NCBI GenBank assembly: GCA_947177885.1
Contig: CAMWWF010000035.1
Location: 1-14,014, forward strand
From: an uncultured Lachnospiraceae bacterium
GTDB taxonomy: Bacteria; Bacillota_A; Clostridia; Lachnospirales; Lachnospiraceae
DNA length: 14,014 nt
Direction of reading: 5' to 3'
The position numbers and the translations under genes were made by a program. The notes under the pieces are model-generated. The model was not told the DNA's origin and did not search any database. It saw only the letters and a program-made list of their open reading frames with translations. Position 1 is the first letter of the stretch. Every line of letters starts with the position of its first letter. This document shows positions 6,834 to 13,939 of this stretch, piece by piece.

Positions 6834-6988
6834 GAGAGCGTGTTTGAAAAATCATTTCTCCCGGTCTGCACGCCCTGCTTCGCGGCCGGCTGCGCCCCAA
6901 TTTGGTCACCATAGCTCCACTACGATGCCCCAATCGGGTCCTGCATTTCACTAATTGGGATGCATCCTTCCCCGCTTTGCGGAAGGGC
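6834..6988. repeat. Palindromic repeat-like element at the ktrA/araC convergent junction
   Basis: The stretch between ktrA and the minus-strand araC end has no credible gene. It contains a 14-base direct repeat with two mismatches, GCCCCAATTTGGTC (6894-6907) and GCCCCAATCGGGTC (6927-6940). Its AATT part is also inverted: CCCAATT (6896-6902) matches AATTGGG (6953-6959). Near the end, CCTTCCCCGC and GCGGAAGGG (6966-6987) form a hairpin with a TTT loop. The composition differs from the neighbouring genes, and the text resembles dispersed intergenic repeats of Lachnospiraceae from memory. Copy number cannot be tested from one window. Confidence 0.45.
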
Positions 6989-6990
6989 GA

Positions 6991-7839
6991 TCATTCGGGA
7001 TGCTTTCGGAATTCCCGGGGAGATTTGCCGTATATCTTTTTGAATAAGTCCTTGAAATAATTGCTGTCGTTAAAGCCGTTTTCCAGAGCGATATCCGTGA
7101 TGGTATTGCTGGTGGTCAGAAGTGCGGTCTGGGCGTGTTTCAGCCGTACAAAGTTCAGGTATTCCTTGAAGCCCATGCCTGTGACCTGCTTGAATTTCTT
7201 ACTGAAATAAGTAGGACTCAGGGCAGCCTGTGCCGAAACTTCTTCCAGGGAAAGCGGCTTTCTGTAATTCTTATAGATGTATTTGGTGGCAAGCAGGATA
7301 TCCGCATCCCGGGAATTTAAAAGCTGCGGTTCCTCCTCGTTCATCACGGAATAGCGCATCAGCATTAACAGCGCCTCCTGAAGGTAACATACCGTAAACC
7401 CTGTGGAATATTCATCGATTTCCGTATTCTCGGTGAGCATGCGGGTCAGGAGACTGATGAAATCCTCCTGGTAAAGGGCAGGGATGCTTCCCATAAAGGA
7501 GTGCGGCTGTTCCTGAGCGTGGTCGGAAGTGTTTCGTCCGGGAAACATATTCCAGTCGATATGTTCCTTTTTGAAATAGATCATTATGATTTCGCAGCCG
7601 CCGTCCCTGGAGTAAACGGCATGGTGTAATTCGCCGGGAATGATAAAAACCAGGTCACCCTTTTCCAGGTAGTGAACGGTGTCTTTGAGCAGAAAACGGC
7701 ATCTTCCCGACAACAGGAAGAAAATCTCATAGTAACCATGACTGTGGTCGGACTGCTTGGGAGAGAAATCGCCTCTCTTTCCTCTTGTCACGGTGATTCT
7801 GCTGATATCGCGTTTCTTGTTCCCTTTTTCGGCAGGCAT
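6991..7839 (-). CDS. AraC-family transcriptional regulator with cupin sensor domain
   Basis: A 282-residue DNA-binding regulator. Residues ~15-110 form an AraC-type cupin sugar-sensing domain (HSHGYYEIFFLLSG, then LEKGDLVFIIPGELHH). The C-terminal ~105 residues hold the double helix-turn-helix: LSLEEVSAQAALSPTYFSKKFK at about 196-217 and ITDIALENGFNDSNYFKDLFKK at about 247-268, ending in the typical GKSPREFR. AAAAGGAG precedes the ATG by five bases on the minus strand. It reads away from its own promoter region and converges with ktrA. It lies downstream of uxaC but is separated from it by two terminators, so it is its own unit. The effector and targets are unknown; a carbohydrate response is likely for the family, and nearby hexuronate genes are possible but unproven targets. 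Confidence 0.9.
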   Translation of the reverse strand: MPAEKGNKKRDISRITVTRGKRGDFSPKQSDHSHGYYEIFFLLSGRCRFLLKDTVHYLEKGDLVFIIPGELHHAVYSRDGGCEIIMIYFKKEHIDWNMFPGRNTSDHAQEQPHSFMGSIPALYQEDFISLLTRMLTENTEIDEYSTGFTVCYLQEALLMLMRYSVMNEEEPQLLNSRDADILLATKYIYKNYRKPLSLEEVSAQAALSPTYFSKKFKQVTGMGFKEYLNFVRLKHAQTALLTTSNTITDIALENGFNDSNYFKDLFKKIYGKSPREFRKHPE

Positions 7840-8020
7840 AAAAACTCCTTTTCTGTTTGTTTCAAATTGTTGAGAGACAGTTATTATCAGTATACATCAT
7901 CCGACATGAAAAAACAGTAATTTTACATAAAAAAGGCATAAAAACCTTAGAAAAGTATTAGAATTTAAGGTAGAATGACTCTTGGAATGAAACATTCCTC
8001 TAAATTTTCTCTCATACCAT

Positions 8021-8053
8021 GAAAAGCCCCAGTATACCTCACCGGGGCTTTTC
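8021..8053. terminator. Second hairpin terminator between araC and uxaC
   Basis: GAAAAGCCCC (8021-8030) and GGGGCTTTTC (8044-8053) are perfect ten-pair complements around a 13-nt loop. The A-run and T-run flank the GC-rich core symmetrically, so it could act in either direction. In the minus direction it follows the stronger uxaC terminator, making a tandem pair. Confidence 0.6.
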
Positions 8054-8069
8054 AATATGCTCAGCGGAT

Positions 8070-8109
8070 AAAAAATGCCTGTCCCTCAAGATTGAGAGAC
8101 AGGCATTTT
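8070..8109 (-). terminator. Rho-independent terminator of the lacI-uxaC unit
   Basis: AAAATGCCTGTC (8072-8083) and GACAGGCATTTT (8098-8109) give 12 perfect pairs. After one mismatch the inner CTC/GAG continues the stem to a small loop. Read on the minus strand the hairpin is followed by a run of T (complement of the A-run from 8070), a textbook intrinsic terminator 48 nt after the uxaC stop. Confidence 0.88.
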
Positions 8110-8157
8110 GAATAAGAGTTCTGAAAGTGATGCTTAGGAACTGTTTCTTACGGCATT

Positions 8158-9570
8158 TTATTGCAGAGGGAATTTAAAGTAGTTCTTTGCATTATTGTAG
8201 GAGATGTCCTTAATGATCTCGGAAAGGATCTCATAATCTGCAGGGAATCCGCCGCCTTCCACCCAGGTGCCGATCAGGTTGCACAGGATGCGTCTGAAAT
8301 ATTCATGTCTCGTATAAGACAGGAAGCTTCTGGAATCGGTCAGCATGCCTACGAAGCCGGACAGGTTGCCCAGATTTGCCAGAGAGATGAGCTGTTCTAC
8401 CATGCCGGTCTTGTGATCATTGAACCACCATGCGCTGCCCTGCTGTATCTTACCTACGGCAGAGGAATCCTGGAAGCAGCCGATCACAGCGCCGATGGAC
8501 TGATTATCGTTAGGGTTCAGGCTGTATAAAATGGTTCTGGGCAGCTCGCCGGTCACACAGAGTGCGTTCAGGAAGTCTGCCATCTGTGCGGAAGGAGCGT
8601 CATTGTTGATGCAGTCGTATCCGGTGTCGGGGCCCAGCTTCTCGAACATGAGAGTATTGTTGTCCCTCTTACAGCCGTAATGAAGCTGCATTGCCCAGTC
8701 AAGCCTGTGATATTCCCTGCCCACAAAGATCATGAATGCGGTCTTGAATTTCAGCTCTTCTTCTCTTGTAAGGATCATCCTGTTCCTTCTCTTTAAGAAG
8801 ATTTCTTCAATCTCGTCATCGCTTGCGGGAACGTACATTACATATTCCAGAGCGTGGTCGGAAACATTACATCCCATGGATGCAAAGAATTCCATACGCT
8901 TCTTCAATGCCTCTTTCAATGCGGCAAAGGTGGTGATCTTGGGGACATCCGCAGCTTCTGCCAGTTTAACCAGATAATCCAGATAATCCGGCTTCTCGAT
9001 ATTCATGGCTTTATCAGGTCTCCATGCGGGGAGCACCTTTACGTCAAAGCTGTCGTCCTCGGCAATTTTTTTATGCCATTCCAGGGAATCAATGGGATCG
9101 TCGGTAGTACAGATCAGGGTTACGTTGCTGTTCTTGATGATATTGCGCACGCTCATGGAGGGCTGTGCCAGTTTTTCATTACAGATCTTCCATACTTCAT
9201 CGGCAGTATTTTTGTTCAGAACGCCGTTGTAGCCGAAGTATCTCTGCAGCTCCAGATGGCTCCAGTGAAACAGGGGATTGCCGATGGCTTTGCCAAGGCA
9301 TTCTGCCCATTTGCAGAATTTATCATAGTCGGAAGCGTCGCCTGTGATGTACTTTTCATCCACGCCGAAGGAACGCATCAGACGCCACTTATAGTGATCT
9401 CCGCCCAGCCATACCTGAGTGATATTGTCAAACTGGCGGTTCTCAGCGATCTCCCTGGGATTGATGTGGCAATGGTAATCCAGAATAGGGGTGTTCTCTG
9501 CATATTCGTGAAACAGCTTCTTGGCGGTCTCGCTTTCCAGCAGAAAGTCTTTGTCCATAAATGCTTTCAT
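8158..9570 (-). CDS. uxaC: Glucuronate/galacturonate isomerase
   Basis: Isomerises D-galacturonate to D-tagaturonate and D-glucuronate to D-fructuronate, the first step of hexuronate breakdown. The product is 470 residues, the family length. Its fold is an amidohydrolase-like TIM barrel; metal-site residues include H33 and H35 in DYHCHINP (31-38). Other family blocks are NDAPSAQM, LNPNDNQSIGAVIGCFQD, and the C-terminal DSRSFLSYTRHEYFRRI. The longest open frame begins at 9621, but the ATG at 9570 is chosen because GGAGGAG lies five bases upstream and MKAFMDKDFLL is the expected N terminus; the extra residues would overlap lacI. It lies 47 nt after lacI on the same strand, so it is read with it and ends at a strong terminator. 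It works with uxaB and uxaA on the opposite strand. Confidence 0.97.
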   Translation of the reverse strand: MKAFMDKDFLLESETAKKLFHEYAENTPILDYHCHINPREIAENRQFDNITQVWLGGDHYKWRLMRSFGVDEKYITGDASDYDKFCKWAECLGKAIGNPLFHWSHLELQRYFGYNGVLNKNTADEVWKICNEKLAQPSMSVRNIIKNSNVTLICTTDDPIDSLEWHKKIAEDDSFDVKVLPAWRPDKAMNIEKPDYLDYLVKLAEAADVPKITTFAALKEALKKRMEFFASMGCNVSDHALEYVMYVPASDDEIEEIFLKRRNRMILTREEELKFKTAFMIFVGREYHRLDWAMQLHYGCKRDNNTLMFEKLGPDTGYDCINNDAPSAQMADFLNALCVTGELPRTILYSLNPNDNQSIGAVIGCFQDSSAVGKIQQGSAWWFNDHKTGMVEQLISLANLGNLSGFVGMLTDSRSFLSYTRHEYFRRILCNLIGTWVEGGGFPADYEILSEIIKDISYNNAKNYFKFPLQ

Positions 9571-9617
9571 TTTTTCTCCTCCATTAATTTGATTGAACCA
9601 TATTTTATTGTAATATC

Positions 9618-10625
9618 TCAACGGGTGGTGCCCCGTTTTACAATCTCACCTGAAAAAATGGTTTTCTTGGGCATTTCATTGCCGTTCAGCACTCCCAGCA
9701 GGGTGGTGATCAGATGCTGGCACAGAGTATCCAGCTTATTATCTATACTGGTCAGTTCCGGGTCGCAGCAGTTGACCAACATGGAATTATTGTAGCCCAG
9801 AATGGAAAAATCCTCCGGGATATGATATCCCATTTCCTTTGCATATTTTACACTGGCAAGAGCCAGGGTGTCATCTGCGGCAATGATCCCGTGAAATTCG
9901 AAGCCCTTCCGGTTCAGCTTCTTTAAGTGTTCTGTCATGGCGGGAATATCCTCATGGGAACCATGGTAAAACTGCATGTGGTTTCCGCCGGTCAGAAGCT
10001 TTCTCTCCTCCATTGCCGCCCGGTAGCCCGCCAGCTTTCGCTTGCCGCTGTAGGAGGTAGAGTTATAGAAGTAAAGGATATCCCGGATCCCTGTGTCGAT
10101 CATCTGTAAAGTGGCTTCATACATGGAAGTAAAATCGTCGGAAACCACGCTGTACACATTGGGGGCGTCCAGGTCCGCGTTCAATAACATGACGGGGATC
10201 TGTGCGGCGGCATCGGCGATATATTTGTTGTCGCTCTCCGTCTCATAGATGAAATTGGAACCTACCAGTATGATCCCATCCACCTTTTTTGTGATCAGAA
10301 GGTTCATGGAAGACATTTTTGATTCCAGTTCATAACCCGTACAACAGAGAATGCTGTCGTAGTCATTGGCGCGCAGCTTCCGTTCTATATAATAGATCGC
10401 TTTTGCCAGATAGAGATCGGAGCTGTCAGCGCACATGATGCCGATGGTCTTCATGGTATTGAGCCCAAGCCCTCTGGCGAATGCGTTGGGAGTGTACTCA
10501 TACCGGTTGATCACATCCAGCACCTTTTTCTTCGTCTTTTCACTGACATTGCTGCTTCCATTCAAGACACGGGATACCGTAGCGATGGAAACACCGGCCT
10601 TTTCGGAGATGTCGTAGATTGTCAT
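9618..10625 (-). CDS. LacI-family transcriptional regulator, probable hexuronate repressor
   Basis: A 335-residue repressor. The N-terminal LacI helix-turn-helix TIYDISEKAGVSIATVSRVL (2-21) is followed by the hinge region ending at NAFARGLG (about 47-54) and a periplasmic-binding-protein-like effector domain from TIGIMC (about 60) to the end. AGGTAAC lies a few bases before the ATG. It sits between uxaC (same strand, downstream) and divergent uxaB, and two near-identical LacI-type palindromes flank its promoter and that of uxaB. This position is that of exuR/uxuR-like local repressors in Firmicutes, with a hexuronate or pathway intermediate as probable inducer. That role is inferred from context; the effector pocket does not reveal the ligand by eye. 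Confidence 0.92.
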   Translation of the reverse strand: MTIYDISEKAGVSIATVSRVLNGSSNVSEKTKKKVLDVINRYEYTPNAFARGLGLNTMKTIGIMCADSSDLYLAKAIYYIERKLRANDYDSILCCTGYELESKMSSMNLLITKKVDGIILVGSNFIYETESDNKYIADAAAQIPVMLLNADLDAPNVYSVVSDDFTSMYEATLQMIDTGIRDILYFYNSTSYSGKRKLAGYRAAMEERKLLTGGNHMQFYHGSHEDIPAMTEHLKKLNRKGFEFHGIIAADDTLALASVKYAKEMGYHIPEDFSILGYNNSMLVNCCDPELTSIDNKLDTLCQHLITTLLGVLNGNEMPKKTIFSGEIVKRGTTR

Positions 10626-10691
10626 GGGTGTTACCTCGTTGTTAAATATCTTTTTAAGAAATTCAGAGCAGCATTTCTTATGAAAGAAAAT

Positions 10692-10705
10692 TGTAAGTAG
10701 TTACA
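10692..10705. promoter_or_regulatory. LacI-type operator O1, downstream of the lacI promoter
   Basis: TGTAAGTAGTTACA is a 14-bp near-perfect palindrome (one mismatched position per half); with flanks it is TTGTAA...TTACAA. It matches the uxaB operator at 12 of 14 positions. It lies just downstream of the predicted lacI start site on the minus strand, so bound repressor would block lacI-uxaC transcription (autoregulation). Confidence 0.65.
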
Positions 10706-10721
10706 AAATATCTTAATTTAG

Positions 10722-10750
10722 ATTATAGCCAACCGCGTTCTTTTTTTCAA
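10722..10750 (-). promoter_or_regulatory. lacI-uxaC promoter
   Basis: On the minus strand TTGAAA (10745-10750) is separated by exactly 17 nt from a perfect TATAAT (10722-10727). This is close to consensus for the housekeeping sigma factor. Transcription should begin near 10715 and run into operator O1. Confidence 0.75.
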
Positions 10751-10795
10751 GACATATTTTTCGGAAGATGCAGGAAATATTTCATTTTTTATATA

Positions 10796-10824
10796 TTGAC
10801 GAAAGAAGTTTTTGGCAGTAGAAT
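10796..10824 (+). promoter_or_regulatory. uxaB-uxaA promoter
   Basis: TTGACG (10796-10801) and TAGAAT (10819-10824) each match consensus at five of six positions and have the ideal 17-nt spacing. The predicted start is about 10831, inside operator O2, leaving a leader of about 170 nt. Confidence 0.75.
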
Positions 10825-10830
10825 TATTTA

Positions 10831-10844
10831 TGAAAGTACTTACA
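10831..10844. promoter_or_regulatory. LacI-type operator O2, at the uxaB transcription start
   Basis: TGAAAGTACTTACA is palindromic with one mismatch per half; flanks extend the symmetry to TTATG...CATAA (10828-10847). It is the close twin of O1, centre-to-centre about 139 bp apart. It overlaps the predicted start site, a typical repression position. The central TA differs from the CG centre of cre sites, arguing for the local LacI protein rather than CcpA. Confidence 0.68.
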
Positions 10845-11000
10845 TAAAATCTGTTGGAGAGCAGGCAGGGCAGTCTTGATCTTTTTCATGTAACAGTGCG
10901 TGAAAACACTTCGCAGAGGCGATGAGTGAACAGTGACATGGAAAGTACGTGGGTCGTGAAGAAATGGCATGTCCGTAAGAACGGGCAGAAGGGAGAAAAA

Positions 11001-12461
11001 ATGGAACTTTTAAACAAGTCAATGACCGGTAAGAAAGAGAGACCTGTTAAGGTCGTACAGTTTGGTGAGGGTAATTTCCTCCGCGCATTTGTGGATTACA
11101 TGATCGATATTGCAAACGAGCAGGGTACCTTCGATGGTGATATCGTACTGATCAAACCCATTGAATTCGGTAACCTGGATATGTTCCATAATCAGGACTG
11201 CCAGTACACCGTTTCCCTTCGCGGCAATGTGGACGGCGAAGGCAAAATCCTCAACAGAGTAGTTACCAGCGTTTCGGATGTGGTTGACACCTATAACGAG
11301 TATGATAAGTATATGGGACTGGCTGAGATTGACACTCTGCGCTTTGTGGTATCCAACACCACCGAGGCAGGCATTGTGTTCGATAATACGGATCAGTTTG
11401 AATTGAATCCCCCTAAGACATTCCCCGGAAAGCTGACCAAGTTCCTGTATCACAGATTTGAGACCTTTAAGGGCGATATGAGCAAGGGCCTCGTAATGTT
11501 GCCCGTTGAGCTCATCGATGACAACGGCATTATGCTGAAGAAGTGCGTGATGCAGCTGATCGAGCTCTGGGGCCTGTCAGATGAATTTAAGAAGTGGGTG
11601 GAAGAGGCATGTATCTTCACCGCTACCCTGGTGGACCGGATCGTCACCGGTTATCCCCGCGCTACCGAGAAGGAAGAGTGGGAGAAGCTGGGCTATGAGG
11701 ATCATATCTTGGTAACCGGCGAACCTTTCGCTCTCTGGGTGATCGAGTCCGACAAGGATATCAGTAAGGAATTCGATCTTCCCGGTGCGGGACTTCCCGT
11801 GGTATTTACGGATGACCATCATCCCTACAAGCAGAGAAAGGTTCGTATCCTGAACGGTGCGCACACTTCCTTCGTACTGGCATCCTGGCTCTGCGGAAAC
11901 GATATCGTGAGACAGTCCATGGAGGACGACGATATCCGTGATTTCATGAACAAGACGATCTTTGACGAGGTTATCCCTACCCTGACCCTTCCCGAGGATG
12001 AGCTGAAGGCATTTGCGGGTGAGGTGGTTAACCGTTTCAATAATCCTTATGTAGACCATGCGCTGCTGGCGATTTCCCTGAATTCCGTTTCCAAGTGGAG
12101 AGCGAGATGTCTGCCCAGCCTGTTGGGTTATGTGGATAAGTTCGGCAGGCTCCCGGCTCATATGACCTTCTCCATCGCGGCGCTGATGGCATTCTACACC
12201 GGCACCGAGATCAGGGACGGTGTGCTGATCGGGCACAGGAACGGTCAGGAATACAGCGTGAAGGACGACATGCCCGTGTTGGAGTTCTTCCGTGACAATT
12301 GTGAGAAGGATACCGGAGAATTTGTGACTGCTTACCTTGGAAGAGAGGATTTCCACGGACAGGATCTGAATCAGGTTCCCGGTCTGACAGATGCGGTGAC
12401 TGCTTATCTGGATGATATCAAGACGAATGGTATGAGGGCGGCGTTATGCAAAATTTCTTAA
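11001..12461 (+). CDS. uxaB: Tagaturonate reductase (altronate oxidoreductase)
   Basis: NADH-dependent reduction of D-tagaturonate to D-altronate, second step of galacturonate breakdown. The 486-residue product belongs to the long-chain mannitol dehydrogenase family. The N-terminal Rossmann motif FGEGNFLRAFVDYMID is at 21-36, and the C-terminal catalytic helix carries K280, N285 and H288 in KVRILNGAHTS. DRIVTGYP is the UxaB version of the DRI(T/V)P block; the overall sequence fits UxaB better than fructuronate reductase UxuB. GGGAG (10991-10995) lies five bases before ATG 11001. A GTG at 10926 in the same frame would add 25 residues and is less likely. It is transcribed from the LacI-controlled promoter and overlaps uxaA by 16 nt. 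Confidence 0.95.
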   Translation: MELLNKSMTGKKERPVKVVQFGEGNFLRAFVDYMIDIANEQGTFDGDIVLIKPIEFGNLDMFHNQDCQYTVSLRGNVDGEGKILNRVVTSVSDVVDTYNEYDKYMGLAEIDTLRFVVSNTTEAGIVFDNTDQFELNPPKTFPGKLTKFLYHRFETFKGDMSKGLVMLPVELIDDNGIMLKKCVMQLIELWGLSDEFKKWVEEACIFTATLVDRIVTGYPRATEKEEWEKLGYEDHILVTGEPFALWVIESDKDISKEFDLPGAGLPVVFTDDHHPYKQRKVRILNGAHTSFVLASWLCGNDIVRQSMEDDDIRDFMNKTIFDEVIPTLTLPEDELKAFAGEVVNRFNNPYVDHALLAISLNSVSKWRARCLPSLLGYVDKFGRLPAHMTFSIAALMAFYTGTEIRDGVLIGHRNGQEYSVKDDMPVLEFFRDNCEKDTGEFVTAYLGREDFHGQDLNQVPGLTDAVTAYLDDIKTNGMRAALCKIS

Positions 12462-13939
12462 AAATTCATGATAATGACAACGTAGTTGTGGCACTGAACG
12501 TGATTCCTGCAGGGGAATCCGTTCCGGTGGAGGTGCAGGGGGAAATACAGAACATCACTGCACTGGAGGAGATCCCTGCAGGCCATAAGATGGCAATCTG
12601 CGATATTCCCGAGGGCGGCGAAGTCATCAAGTACGGTTACCGCATCGGCAACACGAAAGAAGCGGTTAAATGTGGCAGCTGGATTCATACCCATAATGTA
12701 AAGACGGCGTTGGGCGATCTTCTGGAGTATACCTATGAGCCTACACCTGTGGAGGAGAAGACCACGGAGGATGTCACTTTTATGGGCTTTAACCGTCCTG
12801 ACGGCAAAGTGGGCGTCCGGAATGAGATCTGGGTGATCCCCACGGTGGGCTGTGTCAATAATGTGGCAACCGCTATTGCAAAGCAGGCCAATGCTTTTGT
12901 GAAGGGTACTGTGGAGGAAGTCATAGCGTTCCCCCATCCTTACGGATGTTCCCAGATGGGCGATGACCAGGAACACACCAGAAAGATCCTGGCGGATCTG
13001 ATCAATCATCCCAATGCGGGCGGTGTGCTGGTGCTGGGACTGGGCTGTGAGAACAGCAATATTGATGTGCTGAAGCCTTATATCGGCGACTATGATGAGA
13101 ACAGGGTGAAGTTCCTGGTGTCCCAGGAATCCGATGACGAGATCGCGGATGCAGTGGAGATCATCAGGGGGCTGATTGATTATGCTTCCGGTTTTGAGAG
13201 AGAGCCTGTCAGTGTCAGCAAGCTGGTAGTGGGCATGAAGTGCGGCGGCAGCGACGGACTTTCCGGTATCACCGCAAATCCCCTGGTGGGCCGTTTCTCC
13301 GATCTGCTGATCTCCAAAGGCGGCACCACGATCCTTACCGAGGTTCCCGAGATGTTTGGCGCGGAGACGATCCTGATGAACCGCTGTGCAAACGAGGAAC
13401 TGTTCCATCAGACGGTGGATCTGATCAATGATTTTAAGAATTATTTCAAGAGCCATAACCAGACGATTTATGAGAATCCCTCCCCCGGAAACAAGAAGGG
13501 AGGCATTTCCACTCTGGAAGACAAGTCTCTGGGCTGTACACAGAAGTCCGGCAGCGCTCTGGTGAAGGGCGTATTGCAGTATGGCGAGACGGTGAAAACG
13601 CCCGGTCTGAACCTGCTGAGCGCACCCGGCAACGATCTGGTGGCGGCCACGGCTCTGGCGGCGGCAGGAGCCCATATCGTTCTGTTTACCACCGGACGGG
13701 GAACTCCTTTTGCTTCCCCTGTGCCTACCATGAAGATAGCCACCAACTCCCGACTGGCGGGAAAGAAGTCCAACTGGATCGATTTCAATGCGGGCGTTTT
13801 GGTGGAGGACAGCAATATGGCGGCGGAGACGGAGAATTTATTTAACTATGTGGTGGAGGTTGCTTCCGGAAAGAAGGTCTGCAGCGAGGCCGCAGGATTC
13901 CATGACATGGCGATCTTTAAGCAGGGAGTTACTTTATAA
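12446..13939 (+). CDS. uxaA: Altronate dehydratase
   Basis: Dehydrates D-altronate to 2-keto-3-deoxy-D-gluconate, third step of the pathway; the family needs Fe2+. The 497-residue product has the normal UxaA arrangement. An N-terminal SAF-like domain (about 1-95) ends in WIHTHN with H81 and H83. The large C-terminal domain starts at GFNRPDGKVGVRNEIWVIPT (113-132). Conserved cysteine blocks are HPYGCSQMG, GLGCENSN and GMKCGGSDGLSGITANP, the likely metal and substrate site. Its ATG lies inside the last codons of uxaB (16-nt overlap), with GAGGGCGG just upstream, suggesting translational coupling and roughly balanced amounts of both enzymes. The 75 nt after its stop show no hairpin terminator, so the operon may continue beyond the window. 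Confidence 0.97.
   Translation: MQNFLKIHDNDNVVVALNVIPAGESVPVEVQGEIQNITALEEIPAGHKMAICDIPEGGEVIKYGYRIGNTKEAVKCGSWIHTHNVKTALGDLLEYTYEPTPVEEKTTEDVTFMGFNRPDGKVGVRNEIWVIPTVGCVNNVATAIAKQANAFVKGTVEEVIAFPHPYGCSQMGDDQEHTRKILADLINHPNAGGVLVLGLGCENSNIDVLKPYIGDYDENRVKFLVSQESDDEIADAVEIIRGLIDYASGFEREPVSVSKLVVGMKCGGSDGLSGITANPLVGRFSDLLISKGGTTILTEVPEMFGAETILMNRCANEELFHQTVDLINDFKNYFKSHNQTIYENPSPGNKKGGISTLEDKSLGCTQKSGSALVKGVLQYGETVKTPGLNLLSAPGNDLVAATALAAAGAHIVLFTTGRGTPFASPVPTMKIATNSRLAGKKSNWIDFNAGVLVEDSNMAAETENLFNYVVEVASGKKVCSEAAGFHDMAIFKQGVTL

Larger units (their letters stand above)
7840..8157. other. Non-coding gap between uxaC 3' end and araC
   Basis: This 318-nt stretch holds the araC control region on its left and two terminators on its right. 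On the minus strand, TATACT (7889-7894) can serve as a -10 for araC, but the matching -35 position is T-rich and poor. GGAATG-AAA-CATTCC (7984-7998) is a perfect short palindrome that could be an operator or hairpin. ACCTTA and TAAGGT are inverted across the A+T-rich stretch near 7945-7972. No ORF here looks real. Confidence 0.5.
10626..11000. other. Divergent control region between lacI and uxaB
   Basis: This 375-nt A+T-rich stretch has no gene. It contains the lacI promoter and operator, the uxaB promoter and operator, and a leader of about 170 nt before uxaB. Within that leader the frame of uxaB extends upstream to a GTG at 10926, which also has an AGAGG seven bases before it, but it would add 25 residues not expected in the family. 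The 15-base TGAAAACACTTCGCA near 10902 only partly resembles a catabolite-response (cre) site. Confidence 0.6.

Noticed and set aside
6727..6951. 74-codon minus-strand frame covering the end of ktrA and the junction
   Set aside because: It overlaps ktrA antisense and continues into the repeat-like element; there is no start signal or domain.
8854..9795. 313-codon plus-strand frame opposite uxaC and lacI
   Set aside because: It is a long shadow frame: uxaC and lacI on the minus strand have full-length family matches and proper starts.
10830..10847. Five-codon leader peptide starting at ATG 10830
   Set aside because: There is no ribosome binding site, it starts at or before the predicted transcript start, and the bases are explained by operator O2.
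10902..10916. Catabolite-response (cre) site in the uxaB leader
   Set aside because: TGAAAACACTTCGCA misses the central CG and several right-half positions, too weak to call.
12458..13675. 405-codon minus-strand frame opposite uxaA
   Set aside because: It is antisense to a full-length altronate dehydratase, a known effect of biased third positions in GC-rich codons.
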